Of a stretch of 64,000 nt of DNA, positions 17,082 through 24,924 are shown piece by piece. The notes beneath the pieces were generated by a model. It had not been told where the DNA came from. It ran no database searches and saw nothing but the letters and a program-made list of their open reading frames with translations. A program made the position numbers and the translations under genes. Each line of letters opens with the position of its first letter. The first letter of the stretch is position 1. The DNA is from an uncultured Oscillospiraceae bacterium (GTDB lineage Bacteria > Bacillota > Clostridia > Oscillospirales > Oscillospiraceae), in assembly GCA_944385035.1 (NCBI GenBank), contig CALWVV010000001.1:267107-331106 (forward strand), given 5' to 3'.

Positions 17082-17804
17082 TTGATTTTGAGAAGCAAGC
17101 GATTTGCTGCGGCTGCCGCCTGGCTAATCCTGAGTCTGCTGCCGCTGGCTGGATGTGTAAGCGAGCCCCCACTCTCCATTGAACAGCTGTGGGAAGCCGC
17201 TATGGCCGATGCAGTATTCAGCGAGGACAGCGAGGTAAAAGAGCTGGTCTGCCTGACCCAGCAGGACCCACAGGTCATCTGGGACGAGACGGGAAAGCGG
17301 GTGCTGTTGGTCACCTGGCACAGCTACGAAGAGCCATGTAAACCGGGAGAAGCATTGGAACACCAGGATATCTGGGCCACCTCTCTGGGGGAATTGACAG
17401 ACTGGTACCTGGAAAACAACCGCAGTGTCACTGACTGGGAGCTGCGGTTTGCGCAGCTGCTGGGCGTTCATGCCGACGAAGGGTATACCCGCTTCACCGC
17501 CTTCTGGGTAGATCCATCTGAGGTGATCCGCCCCGCCTATGTCACCGATGTGACCGCCCAGATGACGAACGGGTACGATCAGGTCACAGACCCGGCGTAC
17601 CGAGCATGGTTTGACAGCAATATTCTCTATTCCTATTTTGAGAGCGACTACCCCTGGACCAGGCTGGGCTACACCTACGACTGGAGCGGCGGGGATTCGC
17701 CCTATGGCCTCACCGAATTTCTAGTTGCTGACGGGAGTAAGGCAGAGATCGCCTTTACCTATTCCACGGAGGATTTTGTGGACTGGTTGGGGTCCCGATC
17801 CTGA
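17082..17804 (+). CDS. Lipoprotein of unknown function
   Basis: 240-aa exported lipoprotein. From the TTG start (AAGGAGG 6 nt upstream) it reads MILRSKRFAAAAAWLILSLL and reaches the lipobox PLAGC, so Cys25 should be lipidated and anchor it to the outer face of the membrane. The mature part is acidic and aromatic (WDETGKRVLLVTWHSYEE, FWVDPSEVIRPAYVTDV, YPWTRLGYTYDWSGG) with only two further cysteines. I recognise no domain. It is 27 nt upstream of the small Cys-rich gene and in line with the NCS2 permease. A LytTR-like repeat lies about 390 nt upstream. Function unknown. Confidence 0.8.
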   Translation: MILRSKRFAAAAAWLILSLLPLAGCVSEPPLSIEQLWEAAMADAVFSEDSEVKELVCLTQQDPQVIWDETGKRVLLVTWHSYEEPCKPGEALEHQDIWATSLGELTDWYLENNRSVTDWELRFAQLLGVHADEGYTRFTAFWVDPSEVIRPAYVTDVTAQMTNGYDQVTDPAYRAWFDSNILYSYFESDYPWTRLGYTYDWSGGDSPYGLTEFLVADGSKAEIAFTYSTEDFVDWLGSRS

Positions 17805-17831
17805 TCATTGATGAGAGAAAGGAAAAGACAT

Positions 17832-18029
17832 ATGAAACAACACTGTGACAATCAGCGGGAGTGCCCCTGCACCTACGCCTGCCCCCGGCACGGAAAATGC
17901 TGCGAATGTGTCGCCCACCATCGCGATCACAACGAAGGCGTGCCGGGCTGTTTCTTCTCCAAGGAGGCGGAAGCCACCTACGACCGCAGCATCGAGGCGC
18001 TGGCGCGGGATCATGGCATAATCCAATAA
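17832..18029 (+). CDS. Small cysteine-rich protein (DUF6485-like)
   Basis: 65 aa from the ATG preceded by GAAAGGAAAAGACAT. It contains seven cysteines, six of them in a tight cluster: CPCTYACPRHGKCCECVAHH, then PGCFF. The spacing suits metal or Fe-S binding. Such proteins are widespread in Clostridia; I associate the pattern with DUF6485 from memory. It has no signal peptide and no known role. Its position between a lipoprotein and a purine permease gives no clear clue. Confidence 0.75.
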   Translation: MKQHCDNQRECPCTYACPRHGKCCECVAHHRDHNEGVPGCFFSKEAEATYDRSIEALARDHGIIQ

Positions 18030-18087
18030 GTCGGATGGCTAACCTGCCGGGGACTGACCCGCCGGCCGAGAAAGGAGTGACAGAGCG

Positions 18088-19488
18088 ATGGCAGAAAAGC
18101 TGTTTCACATTACTGAAAAGGGTTCTAATATCCGCACGGAGCTTCTGGCAGGCCTGACTACATTCATGACCATGGCGTATATCCTTATGGTAAACTCCGG
18201 TATGTTTGCCGAGCTGCCCGGCGTGTCCTATTCTGCAATTTATATCGCCACAGCCCTCTCCGCAGCCATTGGTACGATTCTGATCGGACTTCTGGCCAAT
18301 CTGCCCCTGGCCCAGGCGTCTGCCATGGGCTCCAATGCCTTTTTTGTCTATACCGTGTGCATGGGCTTCGGGTTGAGCTACGCCAACGCCCTGGTCCTGA
18401 TCCTTTTGGACGGAATCGCTTTTGTCATTTTAACGGTAACCGGTCTTAGGAAAAAGATCTTTCACGCCATTCCCACATCCGTACGCTTGACCATTCCTGC
18501 GGGAGTGGGCCTGTTTATTGCATTTATCGGACTGCAGAACGCCGGTATCGTCGTGGCAGATCCCGAAACCTTTGTGGACCTGGCGTCGTTCAATCTGTTT
18601 TTCGGCTCAGCCGCCTGGTCGGATGTGATGCCCATTCTGGTGACCCTGGCCGCCCTGACCGCCATTGCCGTTATGACATGCAGGGGAGTAAAGGGCGCCG
18701 TTCTGTGGGGCATCCTGGGAGGCACCCTCCTGTATTACCTGCTGGGCATTACCGTTCCAGGGTTCTATTCCGATTTTAATACCGCTCTGAATTTAAATCC
18801 CTTTACGGCATTCGGGGAATTTAGCGCCTCGGCCTTTGGCCGGGTCTTTACGGAGGGTTTTGACTTTTCCTACTATCTGGTCGACCATAACCCCGCAGAG
18901 CTGGCCCTGCTCATCAGCACTACCTCCCTGGCCTTCTGCCTGGTCGATATGTTTGATACCATCGGAACCTTATACGGCGCCTGTGCCCGAGGTAATCTGC
19001 TGACCCAGGAAGGTGAGGTGCCCAATATGGAGCGGGCCATGCTGGCTGACGCCGTGGCCACGGTCTGCGGCGCCGTGTGCGGGACCTCCACAGTCAGCTC
19101 CTATGTGGAGGCCTCCGCCGGCATCGCCGAGGGCGGTAAGACCGGACTGTCCGCTATGACCACCGGCGGACTCTTTCTCCTTGCCATGTTCTTCAGCCCT
19201 GTGGCCTCCCTTGTGCCAAACTGCGCCACATCGGCGGCTTTGATCTATGTGGGCATTCTCATGATGGACTGTACCAAAAAAATAAACTGGCAAAACACCG
19301 GAGAGGCTGTTCCGGCGTTCCTGACCCTGGCGATCATGCCTATGACCTACAACATTTCCTATGGAATCGCCTTTGGCATTCTCTCCCACGTTCTGATTCA
19401 GGTATTTTCCGGCAGAGGAAAAGAGCTCAATGTGGGGACCTGGGTCATTGCGGGGCTGTTTACGGTGATGTTCCTGGTCACTCATTGA
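18088..19488 (+). CDS. NCS2-family purine permease (AzgA/PbuG-like)
   Basis: 466-aa polytopic membrane protein importing purine bases such as adenine, guanine or hypoxanthine with protons. The start MAEKLFHITEKGSNIRTEL, the motif TTFMTMAYILMVNSGMFAE, the segment ASAMGSNAFFVYTVCMGFG and the conserved loop FDTIGTLYGACARGN are typical of the AzgA branch of NCS2. About 12-13 membrane spans can be seen. ATG with GAAAGGAGTGACAGAGCG upstream. No purine riboswitch is visible in the 58-nt leader, unlike many Firmicute pbuG genes. A xanthine dehydrogenase-type operon lies further along the window, but on the other strand and under separate control. Confidence 0.9.
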   Translation: MAEKLFHITEKGSNIRTELLAGLTTFMTMAYILMVNSGMFAELPGVSYSAIYIATALSAAIGTILIGLLANLPLAQASAMGSNAFFVYTVCMGFGLSYANALVLILLDGIAFVILTVTGLRKKIFHAIPTSVRLTIPAGVGLFIAFIGLQNAGIVVADPETFVDLASFNLFFGSAAWSDVMPILVTLAALTAIAVMTCRGVKGAVLWGILGGTLLYYLLGITVPGFYSDFNTALNLNPFTAFGEFSASAFGRVFTEGFDFSYYLVDHNPAELALLISTTSLAFCLVDMFDTIGTLYGACARGNLLTQEGEVPNMERAMLADAVATVCGAVCGTSTVSSYVEASAGIAEGGKTGLSAMTTGGLFLLAMFFSPVASLVPNCATSAALIYVGILMMDCTKKINWQNTGEAVPAFLTLAIMPMTYNISYGIAFGILSHVLIQVFSGRGKELNVGTWVIAGLFTVMFLVTH

Positions 19489-19572
19489 CAAGCGGAGGAA
19501 ATATGGACACGGTTACGCATGCGGCAATGGAACTCTGCGTAGCCTCTCCCCGCCTCAAGGCACTGGTGCAGA

Positions 19573-19617
19573 AAAAAGGGGTTCCCGCAGAAAACCGGCC
19601 TGCGAGAACCCCTTTTT
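19573..19617. terminator. Bidirectional terminator between convergent genes
   Basis: AAAAAGGGGTTC and its complement GAACCCCTTTTT form the outer stem, extended by CGCAG/CTGCG after one mismatch, with an 8-9 nt loop. A- and T-rich flanks on the two sides suit termination of both the NCS2 permease and the GHKL kinase transcripts. Confidence 0.85.
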
Positions 19618-19629
19618 CCCTTTTTTCTG

Positions 19630-20913
19630 TTACAGCACCAATCTAAGCCGGAACCAGCCATTTGTCAGTTCAAACTGGCACACAGCACCGTGTTTCTCAC
19701 AAAAGGCGGCGATGGACTGTACACCCAGGCCGTGATCTTTCTTTTGGGCCTGGGGCAGGCCGCGGTCATCAAAGGTCACTTGCTTGCTGCAGGGATTTGA
19801 TAGCTCCAGCATAATGCTGGGAGTGCCTACCATCTTGCAGCGGATCTCCCGCTGCTCCCGAGGCAGCTCCAGATTGGCATGGATGGCGTTTTCCAGGGCA
19901 TTTGCAAGGACAATAGCCAATTCTCCCTCATTTACGGGGAGGGCACCGGGCAGGGAGATAGCTGCCTCCACCCGAATTCCCTGATTTTGGGCTTGATCAA
20001 AGTAGGAAGAAAACACCGCGTCCAGCACCGGCGGGCGGCACCATCGAATCTCCTTCTGCTCATCCAGACGCTTTTGAGCAGCGTCCAGAAAATCCAGCGC
20101 CGCGTCCTTGTCCCCTCTAGATACCAGCTCCGCAACGGTCTGGAGCCGATGACGCAGGTCGTGGCGTTCGGTGCGGATCGCATGTTCTGCAGCTTTCACC
20201 GCCTCCATGCGGCTGCGCAGGGCAGACACCTGCAGAGCGGACAGCCGAGCCTCATAGCGGGCACTGTTTTCCTTCTGCACTCGATCAAAAAAGAGATACA
20301 TCAGGTAATAGGCTCCGCTGCATACGATCATCAAGCCGTAGGTCAGCACAATAATCACAGAGGAATTAGCCGAATAGCTGGCGGTATACAGCATGGCAAT
20401 AAATGCGGAAAATGGGATGAGGCAAAGAATCCCCCAGCTGCGATTGAGTTGGTGAAGCATTTGCCGGTATGTAAGGCTGAACCGCCGCAGGATAAAAAAC
20501 ATTAGGAAAAAGGAAAGCGCACGTACGGCAAAGGAATAGTATTCGCAATATTTGTTGTGCTGGAGAAGCAATGCGGCCAACATTTCGTTCGCTGTCCCGA
20601 TGCAGCCAACAAACAGGCCGGTAATAATACTGAACGCGGCACGGAAATCCCGATACTGCGAACACCAAAGTGTGACCACAATGTAAGGGACCGTCACGGT
20701 AAAGAAGCCCGCACGATAATAGGTGTCCCAAAAATTCAGAAAAAGCAGTCCTATCAGGTTGGAGCCAACAATCAGCACCGCTGAGACGATCCAGCGGGTC
20801 CGCCACTTGGCAACCGGTTTGCGGAAATCAATCAACAGAAACACGAAGCAACCCAAAAAAGCCTGTGAGATTCCAATGTAAAAGGTGTGGTAAAAATCCA
20901 GTTTCAACATCAT
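19630..20913 (-). CDS. GHKL-type sensor histidine kinase (AgrC/LytS-like)
   Basis: 427-aa membrane kinase, partner of the LytTR regulator 11 nt upstream in the operon. The first 200 residues form six or seven hydrophobic spans. A cytoplasmic helix follows with TERHDLRHRLQTV near residue 252, where the first His is the probable phospho-acceptor. The C-terminal ATPase domain has the N box NALENAIHANLE and the glycine box KKDHGLGVQSI, as in HATPase_c_5 proteins. No AgrB or AgrD gene is nearby, so the signal is unknown; peptide ligands are typical of the family but cannot be claimed here. Confidence 0.9.
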   Translation of the reverse strand: MMLKLDFYHTFYIGISQAFLGCFVFLLIDFRKPVAKWRTRWIVSAVLIVGSNLIGLLFLNFWDTYYRAGFFTVTVPYIVVTLWCSQYRDFRAAFSIITGLFVGCIGTANEMLAALLLQHNKYCEYYSFAVRALSFFLMFFILRRFSLTYRQMLHQLNRSWGILCLIPFSAFIAMLYTASYSANSSVIIVLTYGLMIVCSGAYYLMYLFFDRVQKENSARYEARLSALQVSALRSRMEAVKAAEHAIRTERHDLRHRLQTVAELVSRGDKDAALDFLDAAQKRLDEQKEIRWCRPPVLDAVFSSYFDQAQNQGIRVEAAISLPGALPVNEGELAIVLANALENAIHANLELPREQREIRCKMVGTPSIMLELSNPCSKQVTFDDRGLPQAQKKDHGLGVQSIAAFCEKHGAVCQFELTNGWFRLRLVL

Positions 20914-20924
20914 TCCTCATTCCG

Positions 20925-21674
20925 TCAGTGGTTGTCCAATTTATCGATTTCCGTCAGCCAGTAATTCCCCCAGGCTTTCTTAAACTCCGTGGCCGCTGTC
21001 CGGGGCAGTGAAACGGCTTGCCCATTGTCCAGCAGCGCCATCTGGCCGTTTACCCCAGTCACATGCTGAAAATTGAGCACAAAGCTGGCCCCGCACAGGT
21101 AAAAGCGTCGGTCGGCCAGCAGGAGCGCCGCCATTTCCCGAAAAGAGCCCCGGATCGTTTGAGAATCTACGGTGCCATTGGTGCAATAATAGCGCATACA
21201 GCGCCCCACCCGCTCCACATACCGGATACTATCCAGAAGGACGCGCCGGGGGCCGTCCGCCGTGGTTACCACAACCGCGTTGTTCCGTTGGCGGTTCAGT
21301 TTCTCCACTGCCCCATCCAGCACCTGAAAGAACTTCCCTTCCTTTACCGGTTTCAGCAGGTAAAAAAATGCCCGGACGTCATAGCTATCGGCGGCAAAAT
21401 CGTTGGAGCTGGTAAGATAGATGATTTCTCCGCCTTGCCCCAGCGCCCGCAGGCGGCGGCCGGTGTCAATTCCGCTCAGCTCCGGCATAAGGATGTCCAG
21501 CACGTAGAGATCAAACCCCTCTGCCTCCTCCGCCCGGTCCAACAGCGAAACACCGCTCTGGAACATCTCCACCTGTCCATTCAGGCCTGGGCGGGATTGG
21601 AGATAGGTATTCAACAGTGACGCCACTTGATCGAGTTGTTTTTCTTCATCGTCACATATAGCGATCCGCAGCAT
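20925..21674 (-). CDS. LytTR-family response regulator
   Basis: 249 aa from the ATG preceded by GGGGAGGCTAACC; an in-frame upstream start is possible but has no ribosome site. The receiver domain has the acidic pair in AICDDEE and the phosphorylatable Asp in LYVLDILMPELSG, followed by Thr/Ser (IIYLTSSN) and Lys (YLLKPV) switch residues. The C-terminal LytTR DNA-binding domain (about 140-245) begins VVVTTADGPRRVLLDSIRYV. The upstream region has two 14-nt direct repeats 21 nt apart, a probable self-binding site. Forms a two-component pair with the following kinase. Confidence 0.92.
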   Translation of the reverse strand: MLRIAICDDEEKQLDQVASLLNTYLQSRPGLNGQVEMFQSGVSLLDRAEEAEGFDLYVLDILMPELSGIDTGRRLRALGQGGEIIYLTSSNDFAADSYDVRAFFYLLKPVKEGKFFQVLDGAVEKLNRQRNNAVVVTTADGPRRVLLDSIRYVERVGRCMRYYCTNGTVDSQTIRGSFREMAALLLADRRFYLCGASFVLNFQHVTGVNGQMALLDNGQAVSLPRTAATEFKKAWGNYWLTEIDKLDNH

Positions 21675-21701
21675 GGTTAGCCTCCCCAATGCAACAAAGC
21701 A

Positions 21702-21736
21702 CAAATTTTACGCAAATTCTATCAAATTTTGCGCAA
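21702..21736 (-). promoter_or_regulatory. Paired direct repeats at the LytTR operon promoter
   Basis: On the minus strand TTGCGCAAAATTTG and TTGCGTAAAATTTG (13 of 14 identical) are exactly 21 nt apart, two helical turns. This is the organisation of LytTR sites such as those of AgrA and ComE. They end 28 nt before the start codon. The surroundings are very A/T rich and contain a TAGAAT possible -10, so binding here could repress as easily as activate. Confidence 0.65.
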
Positions 21737-22198
21737 TAATTTTCCAATTTCAACACATTTTATAAAATAAACATATCATGGAAGCGGAACACCGTCAAGA
21801 GGATTTGGCCGAACTGGCAGAAAGCGGCTGTCCAGGCAGAGCTGTCCCCCAGAGCACAAGGAGAGCCGCACCCTCCACCTCCCGAGTCTCACCATCACCA
21901 GGAACCGTCACACCCCGCTCAGGCACCGGAGACATAGTCGCATCTGGCAGATATGCACTTCCCCGCTTACTATGATAGGCCAGTGCCAGGCTGTGCCTGT
22001 TTTCTGCGGGACGCCGTGGCTGATTGGGTGAAAAAAGGATACAAAAGGTCCCCGGCCAAAAAGGCCGGGGGCCTATTCTGTGTGACCCTTGCCGTCAAAG
22101 ATAGGGTTGGGTAGTAGTCGCCCACCCCCATGCCGCACAGCTGTAAATCTGTAGCCCCTGCCGATGTTCTGTGCTCATGTTTTTCGGCATCCACCATT
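21737..22198. other. Intergenic stretch without a recognisable intact gene
   Basis: A/T-rich next to the LytTR promoter and then G/C-richer. Short open frames exist on both strands but show no motif or ribosome site. One minus-strand terminator is present. The right part may be further remains of the decayed acetyltransferase region. Confidence 0.5.
22050..22070 (-). terminator. Intrinsic terminator downstream of the molybdopterin genes
   Basis: Perfect 8-bp stem CCCCGGCC/GGCCGGGG with a 5-nt loop. On the minus strand it is followed by ACCTTTTGTATCCTTTTTT. It is the first good terminator after the Mog-MoaE gene. Confidence 0.7.
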
Positions 22199-22384
22199 TC
22201 AAGAAGCGGTTATGGTGATATCCTCTCCGTCCTTCATCAGCGTCAGCATAAAGGACACCATTTGACGGGTGATATGCTGTCTCCGGTAAACTGGGACCAC
22301 TGCCAGGAAGCACAGCATATTGTTTCTTTTGAAAAAACTTGATACGCACCAAACTTTTAACTCCCTGCACAGAGCTGCAGCCAT
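22199..22384 (-). pseudogene. Fragment of a GNAT acetyltransferase
   Basis: A short open frame with LAVVPVYRRQHITRQMVSFM, which resembles the acetyl-CoA-binding motif A of GNAT enzymes (V-x-P-x-Y-R-x-x-G-I/A); the Gly is replaced by His. The next residues (LTLMKDGEDITITAS) also fit the fold, but the frame then ends and no start or complete domain is found. A decayed gene is the simplest reading. The match is short, so chance cannot be excluded. Confidence 0.4.
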
Positions 22385-22484
22385 TTCGTATACCAGATGG
22401 CTGCGTTCCTATCGTGCAGATATTCAGCTTGTCCGCATAAATTCGATGGCGTTAATACAGCTTTATGGGAGAAGCAGCGACTGG

Positions 22485-23387
22485 TTACGAATACAGCTCC
22501 CGCTCCAAAATGCAATCGTTCTTTATACTGCTTACGAGGTAATTCAGCGCCTCCACAACGTGAGGGCGGATGTCCCCGCCGATTAGTACCCGCATAATAT
22601 CCTCGCCGACTTGCAGTTTTCCCTCGTTGATCCATGCCCTTACGTAATAGATCCCTGGCATTTGATATACTTGGGTAATCAGTGCATCCAATACGTTTTT
22701 ATCATAGGAAACGGCCATCCCCACTACACGAGCCGAAGATTCCACTCCCTGCCGCACGCTCGCCTTGGCGGTCTCCCGAACTGTACCGCTATGAATGAGA
22801 TACATGCCTACCTTTGGGGCACTGGGGGCCGTTTTGGCCTCCCGCAGCCACCAGTCCATAGAAGGTGGGTTTTGAGCGCTCTCCGCCACAGGGTTAGAAG
22901 CGCATTCCGCCGAACCGTTGCTTAGTATCATTTCTACCCCATGTCTGATCGGCTCCAGCACAGCCTGAAGATTTTCTCGCGCGCCGGTTTCACTGCCGGG
23001 AAGATTGACAATCAGAGTGCTTCCCCGAATCCCCGCTTCTGCCCGCGACAGGCATCCCCTGTCTGTCCGCTTCACACTTTCCCCGCGCATAAGCTCCGGA
23101 ATTCCCGGTGTCCTGCGGTCAATGACTGCCAGCGTAGCTTCCGGCGTCACATCACGGGGGGAAAAGCCAGTTCCTCCCGTGGTCAGCACAAGCTGGATTT
23201 TTTTCTCATCCGCACAGAAAATCAGCTCTTTTTTGATGGTTTCCAGATCATCAGGAATTATTTTGGTGTACTCTACTTTCCATCCCCGATGTTCCAGCAT
23301 ATCACACACAGCCGGGCCACTGGTATCAATCCGTTCGCCCCTGGCACCTGTATCGCTGACGGTAATCACTGCGGCTGTGTTTCCCAT
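22485..23387 (-). CDS. Mog-MoaE fusion: molybdopterin adenylyltransferase plus MPT synthase large-subunit domain
   Basis: 300 aa. The N-terminal half (1-165) is a MogA/MoaB-type domain: AVITVSDTGARGERIDTSG, LTTGGTGFSPRDVTPEAT and TLIVNLPGSETGARENL are its conserved loops; it would adenylylate molybdopterin before metal insertion. The C-terminal part (from about 185) resembles MoaE, with GVESSARVVGMAV-like and VYQMPGIYYVRAWINEGKLQ followed by VGEDIMRVLIGG; MoaE with MoaD sulfurates cPMP. The usual MoaE catalytic lysine region seems changed (SSIKNDCILERELY). The ATG lies inside the end of moaC. The fusion joins the steps before and after molybdopterin formation. No MoaD gene is visible in the window. 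Confidence 0.8.
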   Translation of the reverse strand: MGNTAAVITVSDTGARGERIDTSGPAVCDMLEHRGWKVEYTKIIPDDLETIKKELIFCADEKKIQLVLTTGGTGFSPRDVTPEATLAVIDRRTPGIPELMRGESVKRTDRGCLSRAEAGIRGSTLIVNLPGSETGARENLQAVLEPIRHGVEMILSNGSAECASNPVAESAQNPPSMDWWLREAKTAPSAPKVGMYLIHSGTVRETAKASVRQGVESSARVVGMAVSYDKNVLDALITQVYQMPGIYYVRAWINEGKLQVGEDIMRVLIGGDIRPHVVEALNYLVSSIKNDCILERELYS

Positions 23388-23884
23388 TGTGTCTCTTCCT
23401 TTCTGATGTAATTTCCACGGACCCCTCCGGTCTTCTCCAGCAACCGGATCTCTTGGATCACAATGTCCCTCTGAACCGCCTTGCACATATCGTAGATGGT
23501 CAATGCCGCGGCACTGACTGCCGTCAGCGCTTCCATCTCCACCCCTGTTTTCCCACTACAGACAACGCTGGCCCTGATTTCCACACAGCACCTGTGTTCG
23601 TCCAAACTCAGCTCCAGGTCTACCCCATCCAAAAAAACTGGATGGCACATAGGGATCAGCTCAGCAGTTCGTTTGGCTCCCATAATCCCAGCAATCTGTG
23701 CCACAGTCAGCACATCTCCCTTTTTCACTCCTCCGCTGCGGATCCGCTCCAAGGTACCCTTGCTTACCATAACCCGCGCCGCCGCCACAGCAGTCCGGCG
23801 GCTGTCCGGTTTTTCGCCCACACAAACCATTCTGGCCCGCCCTTGGCGATTAAAATGGGTAAAATCTTCCCGGTTCTCATCCAT
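23366..23884 (-). CDS. moaC: MoaC, cyclic pyranopterin monophosphate synthase
   Basis: 172 aa from the ATG with GGGTGGGAGG just upstream; a longer frame reading would add 25 residues not typical of MoaC. MoaC converts the MoaA product to cPMP. Conserved features: THFNRQGRARMVCVGEK at the N-terminus, TAVAAARVMVSK, AGIMGAKRTAELIPMCHPV and GKTGVEMEALTAVSAAALT. The His/Asp active residues of the family fall in MCHP and in TIYDMCKAVQRD. Overlaps the Mog-MoaE gene by 22 nt. It lies 85 nt after moaA. Confidence 0.95.
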   Translation of the reverse strand: MDENREDFTHFNRQGRARMVCVGEKPDSRRTAVAAARVMVSKGTLERIRSGGVKKGDVLTVAQIAGIMGAKRTAELIPMCHPVFLDGVDLELSLDEHRCCVEIRASVVCSGKTGVEMEALTAVSAAALTIYDMCKAVQRDIVIQEIRLLEKTGGVRGNYIRKEETQWETQPQ

Positions 23885-23969
23885 ACCTCCCACCCCTTTC
23901 ACAGTCTGCCGATGGAACAAAACCAGTTGCGGTTCCTTGTCCAATCGTCTTTGGATCATCTATCCTGCA

Positions 23970-24923
23970 CTAGCCGCCAATTTCGTTCATATTCCGGCCC
24001 GCTCCACTGGGACAGCGCACACCGAGGCCACCGTGTCCTTCCGGTTTTCCCATAATAGCGTTCCGGAACTGGGCCGCAACTTCCTCATATTTGAGTCCCT
24101 TGATGTTATATTCCGCATTGGAATGAAGGCAGGGTTTTATCTTTCCGTCCGCCGTGAGGCGAATGCGGCTGCATTGCGAGCAAAACTGATGGCTGACCGG
24201 ACTGATAAGGCCGATGTTTCCCTTTGCCCCTGGTAAGCGGTACAGCTGTGCCACTCCGCCATCCCCATTGATTTTTCTCAGCTGAGGCAGCCTGTCCAGC
24301 ACCACTTCGTTTTTGACCATGGCCCGCTGCTCAAGTTCATCCCCACGATTCATGGGCATAAGTTCAATAAAGCGTACATCCACCGGGCTGCGCAAGGTCA
24401 GCTCTGCCAGCTTCTGGATCTCGTCATCATTAAAGCCCCTGATTAAAACCGAATTGATTTTCACCTGTTCAAATCCGGCATCCAGAGCGCTTTGGATCCC
24501 GGCAAGGGCGGAACCAAAGTGATCGCGCCGGGTAATATAAAAATATTTTTGGGGATTTAAGGTATCAAGGCTGATATTTACCCGGCGGACACCAGCCTCC
24601 CGCAGAGGCTTTGCCAGCCGGGGCAATAAAATGCCGTTGGTGGTTATACAGACTTCACGAATTCCTTCCACCTTACTCACATGATCGCAGATGGAAAGGA
24701 TATTCCGCTTGACCAACGGTTCACCCCCGGTGATTCGCAGCTTGCTTATCCCCAAAGAGGCCGCTGCTTTCACCGCCATCACCATTTCTTCTTCCGTCAG
24801 CATCTCCTCACGGCGTTTTTTACAGATCCCATCCTCCGGCATACAGTAACGGCAGCGCAAATTACAACGCTCGGTTACCGAGAGCCGGAGATAGTCCACC
24901 CTTCTCCCATAGGTATCCTCCAT
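23970..24923 (-). CDS. moaA: MoaA, radical-SAM GTP 3',8-cyclase
   Basis: 317 aa. First enzyme of molybdenum cofactor synthesis, acting on GTP. The N-terminal radical-SAM motif is CNLRCRYC, followed by MPEDG; the C-terminal second cluster site is QFCSQCSRIRLTADGKIKPC. GGEPLVKRN and ISLDTLNPQKYF are typical. The chosen ATG follows the MoeA stop by one base (TGATATG); an in-frame TTG 15 nt earlier lies inside moeA. The protein ends RCPSGAGRNMNEIGG rather than the common double-Gly tail, though it does end in Gly-Gly. Confidence 0.95.
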   Translation of the reverse strand: MEDTYGRRVDYLRLSVTERCNLRCRYCMPEDGICKKRREEMLTEEEMVMAVKAAASLGISKLRITGGEPLVKRNILSICDHVSKVEGIREVCITTNGILLPRLAKPLREAGVRRVNISLDTLNPQKYFYITRRDHFGSALAGIQSALDAGFEQVKINSVLIRGFNDDEIQKLAELTLRSPVDVRFIELMPMNRGDELEQRAMVKNEVVLDRLPQLRKINGDGGVAQLYRLPGAKGNIGLISPVSHQFCSQCSRIRLTADGKIKPCLHSNAEYNIKGLKYEEVAAQFRNAIMGKPEGHGGLGVRCPSGAGRNMNEIGG

Positions 24924-24924
24924 A

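Noticed and set aside
18030-18087. Purine riboswitch before the NCS2 permease
   Set aside because: The 58-nt leader is too short and lacks the conserved loops.
19503-19646. 47-codon frame after the NCS2 permease with GGAGGAAAT before its ATG
   Set aside because: It runs through the terminator and into the convergent kinase gene, and has no recognisable domain; the ribosome site alone is not enough.
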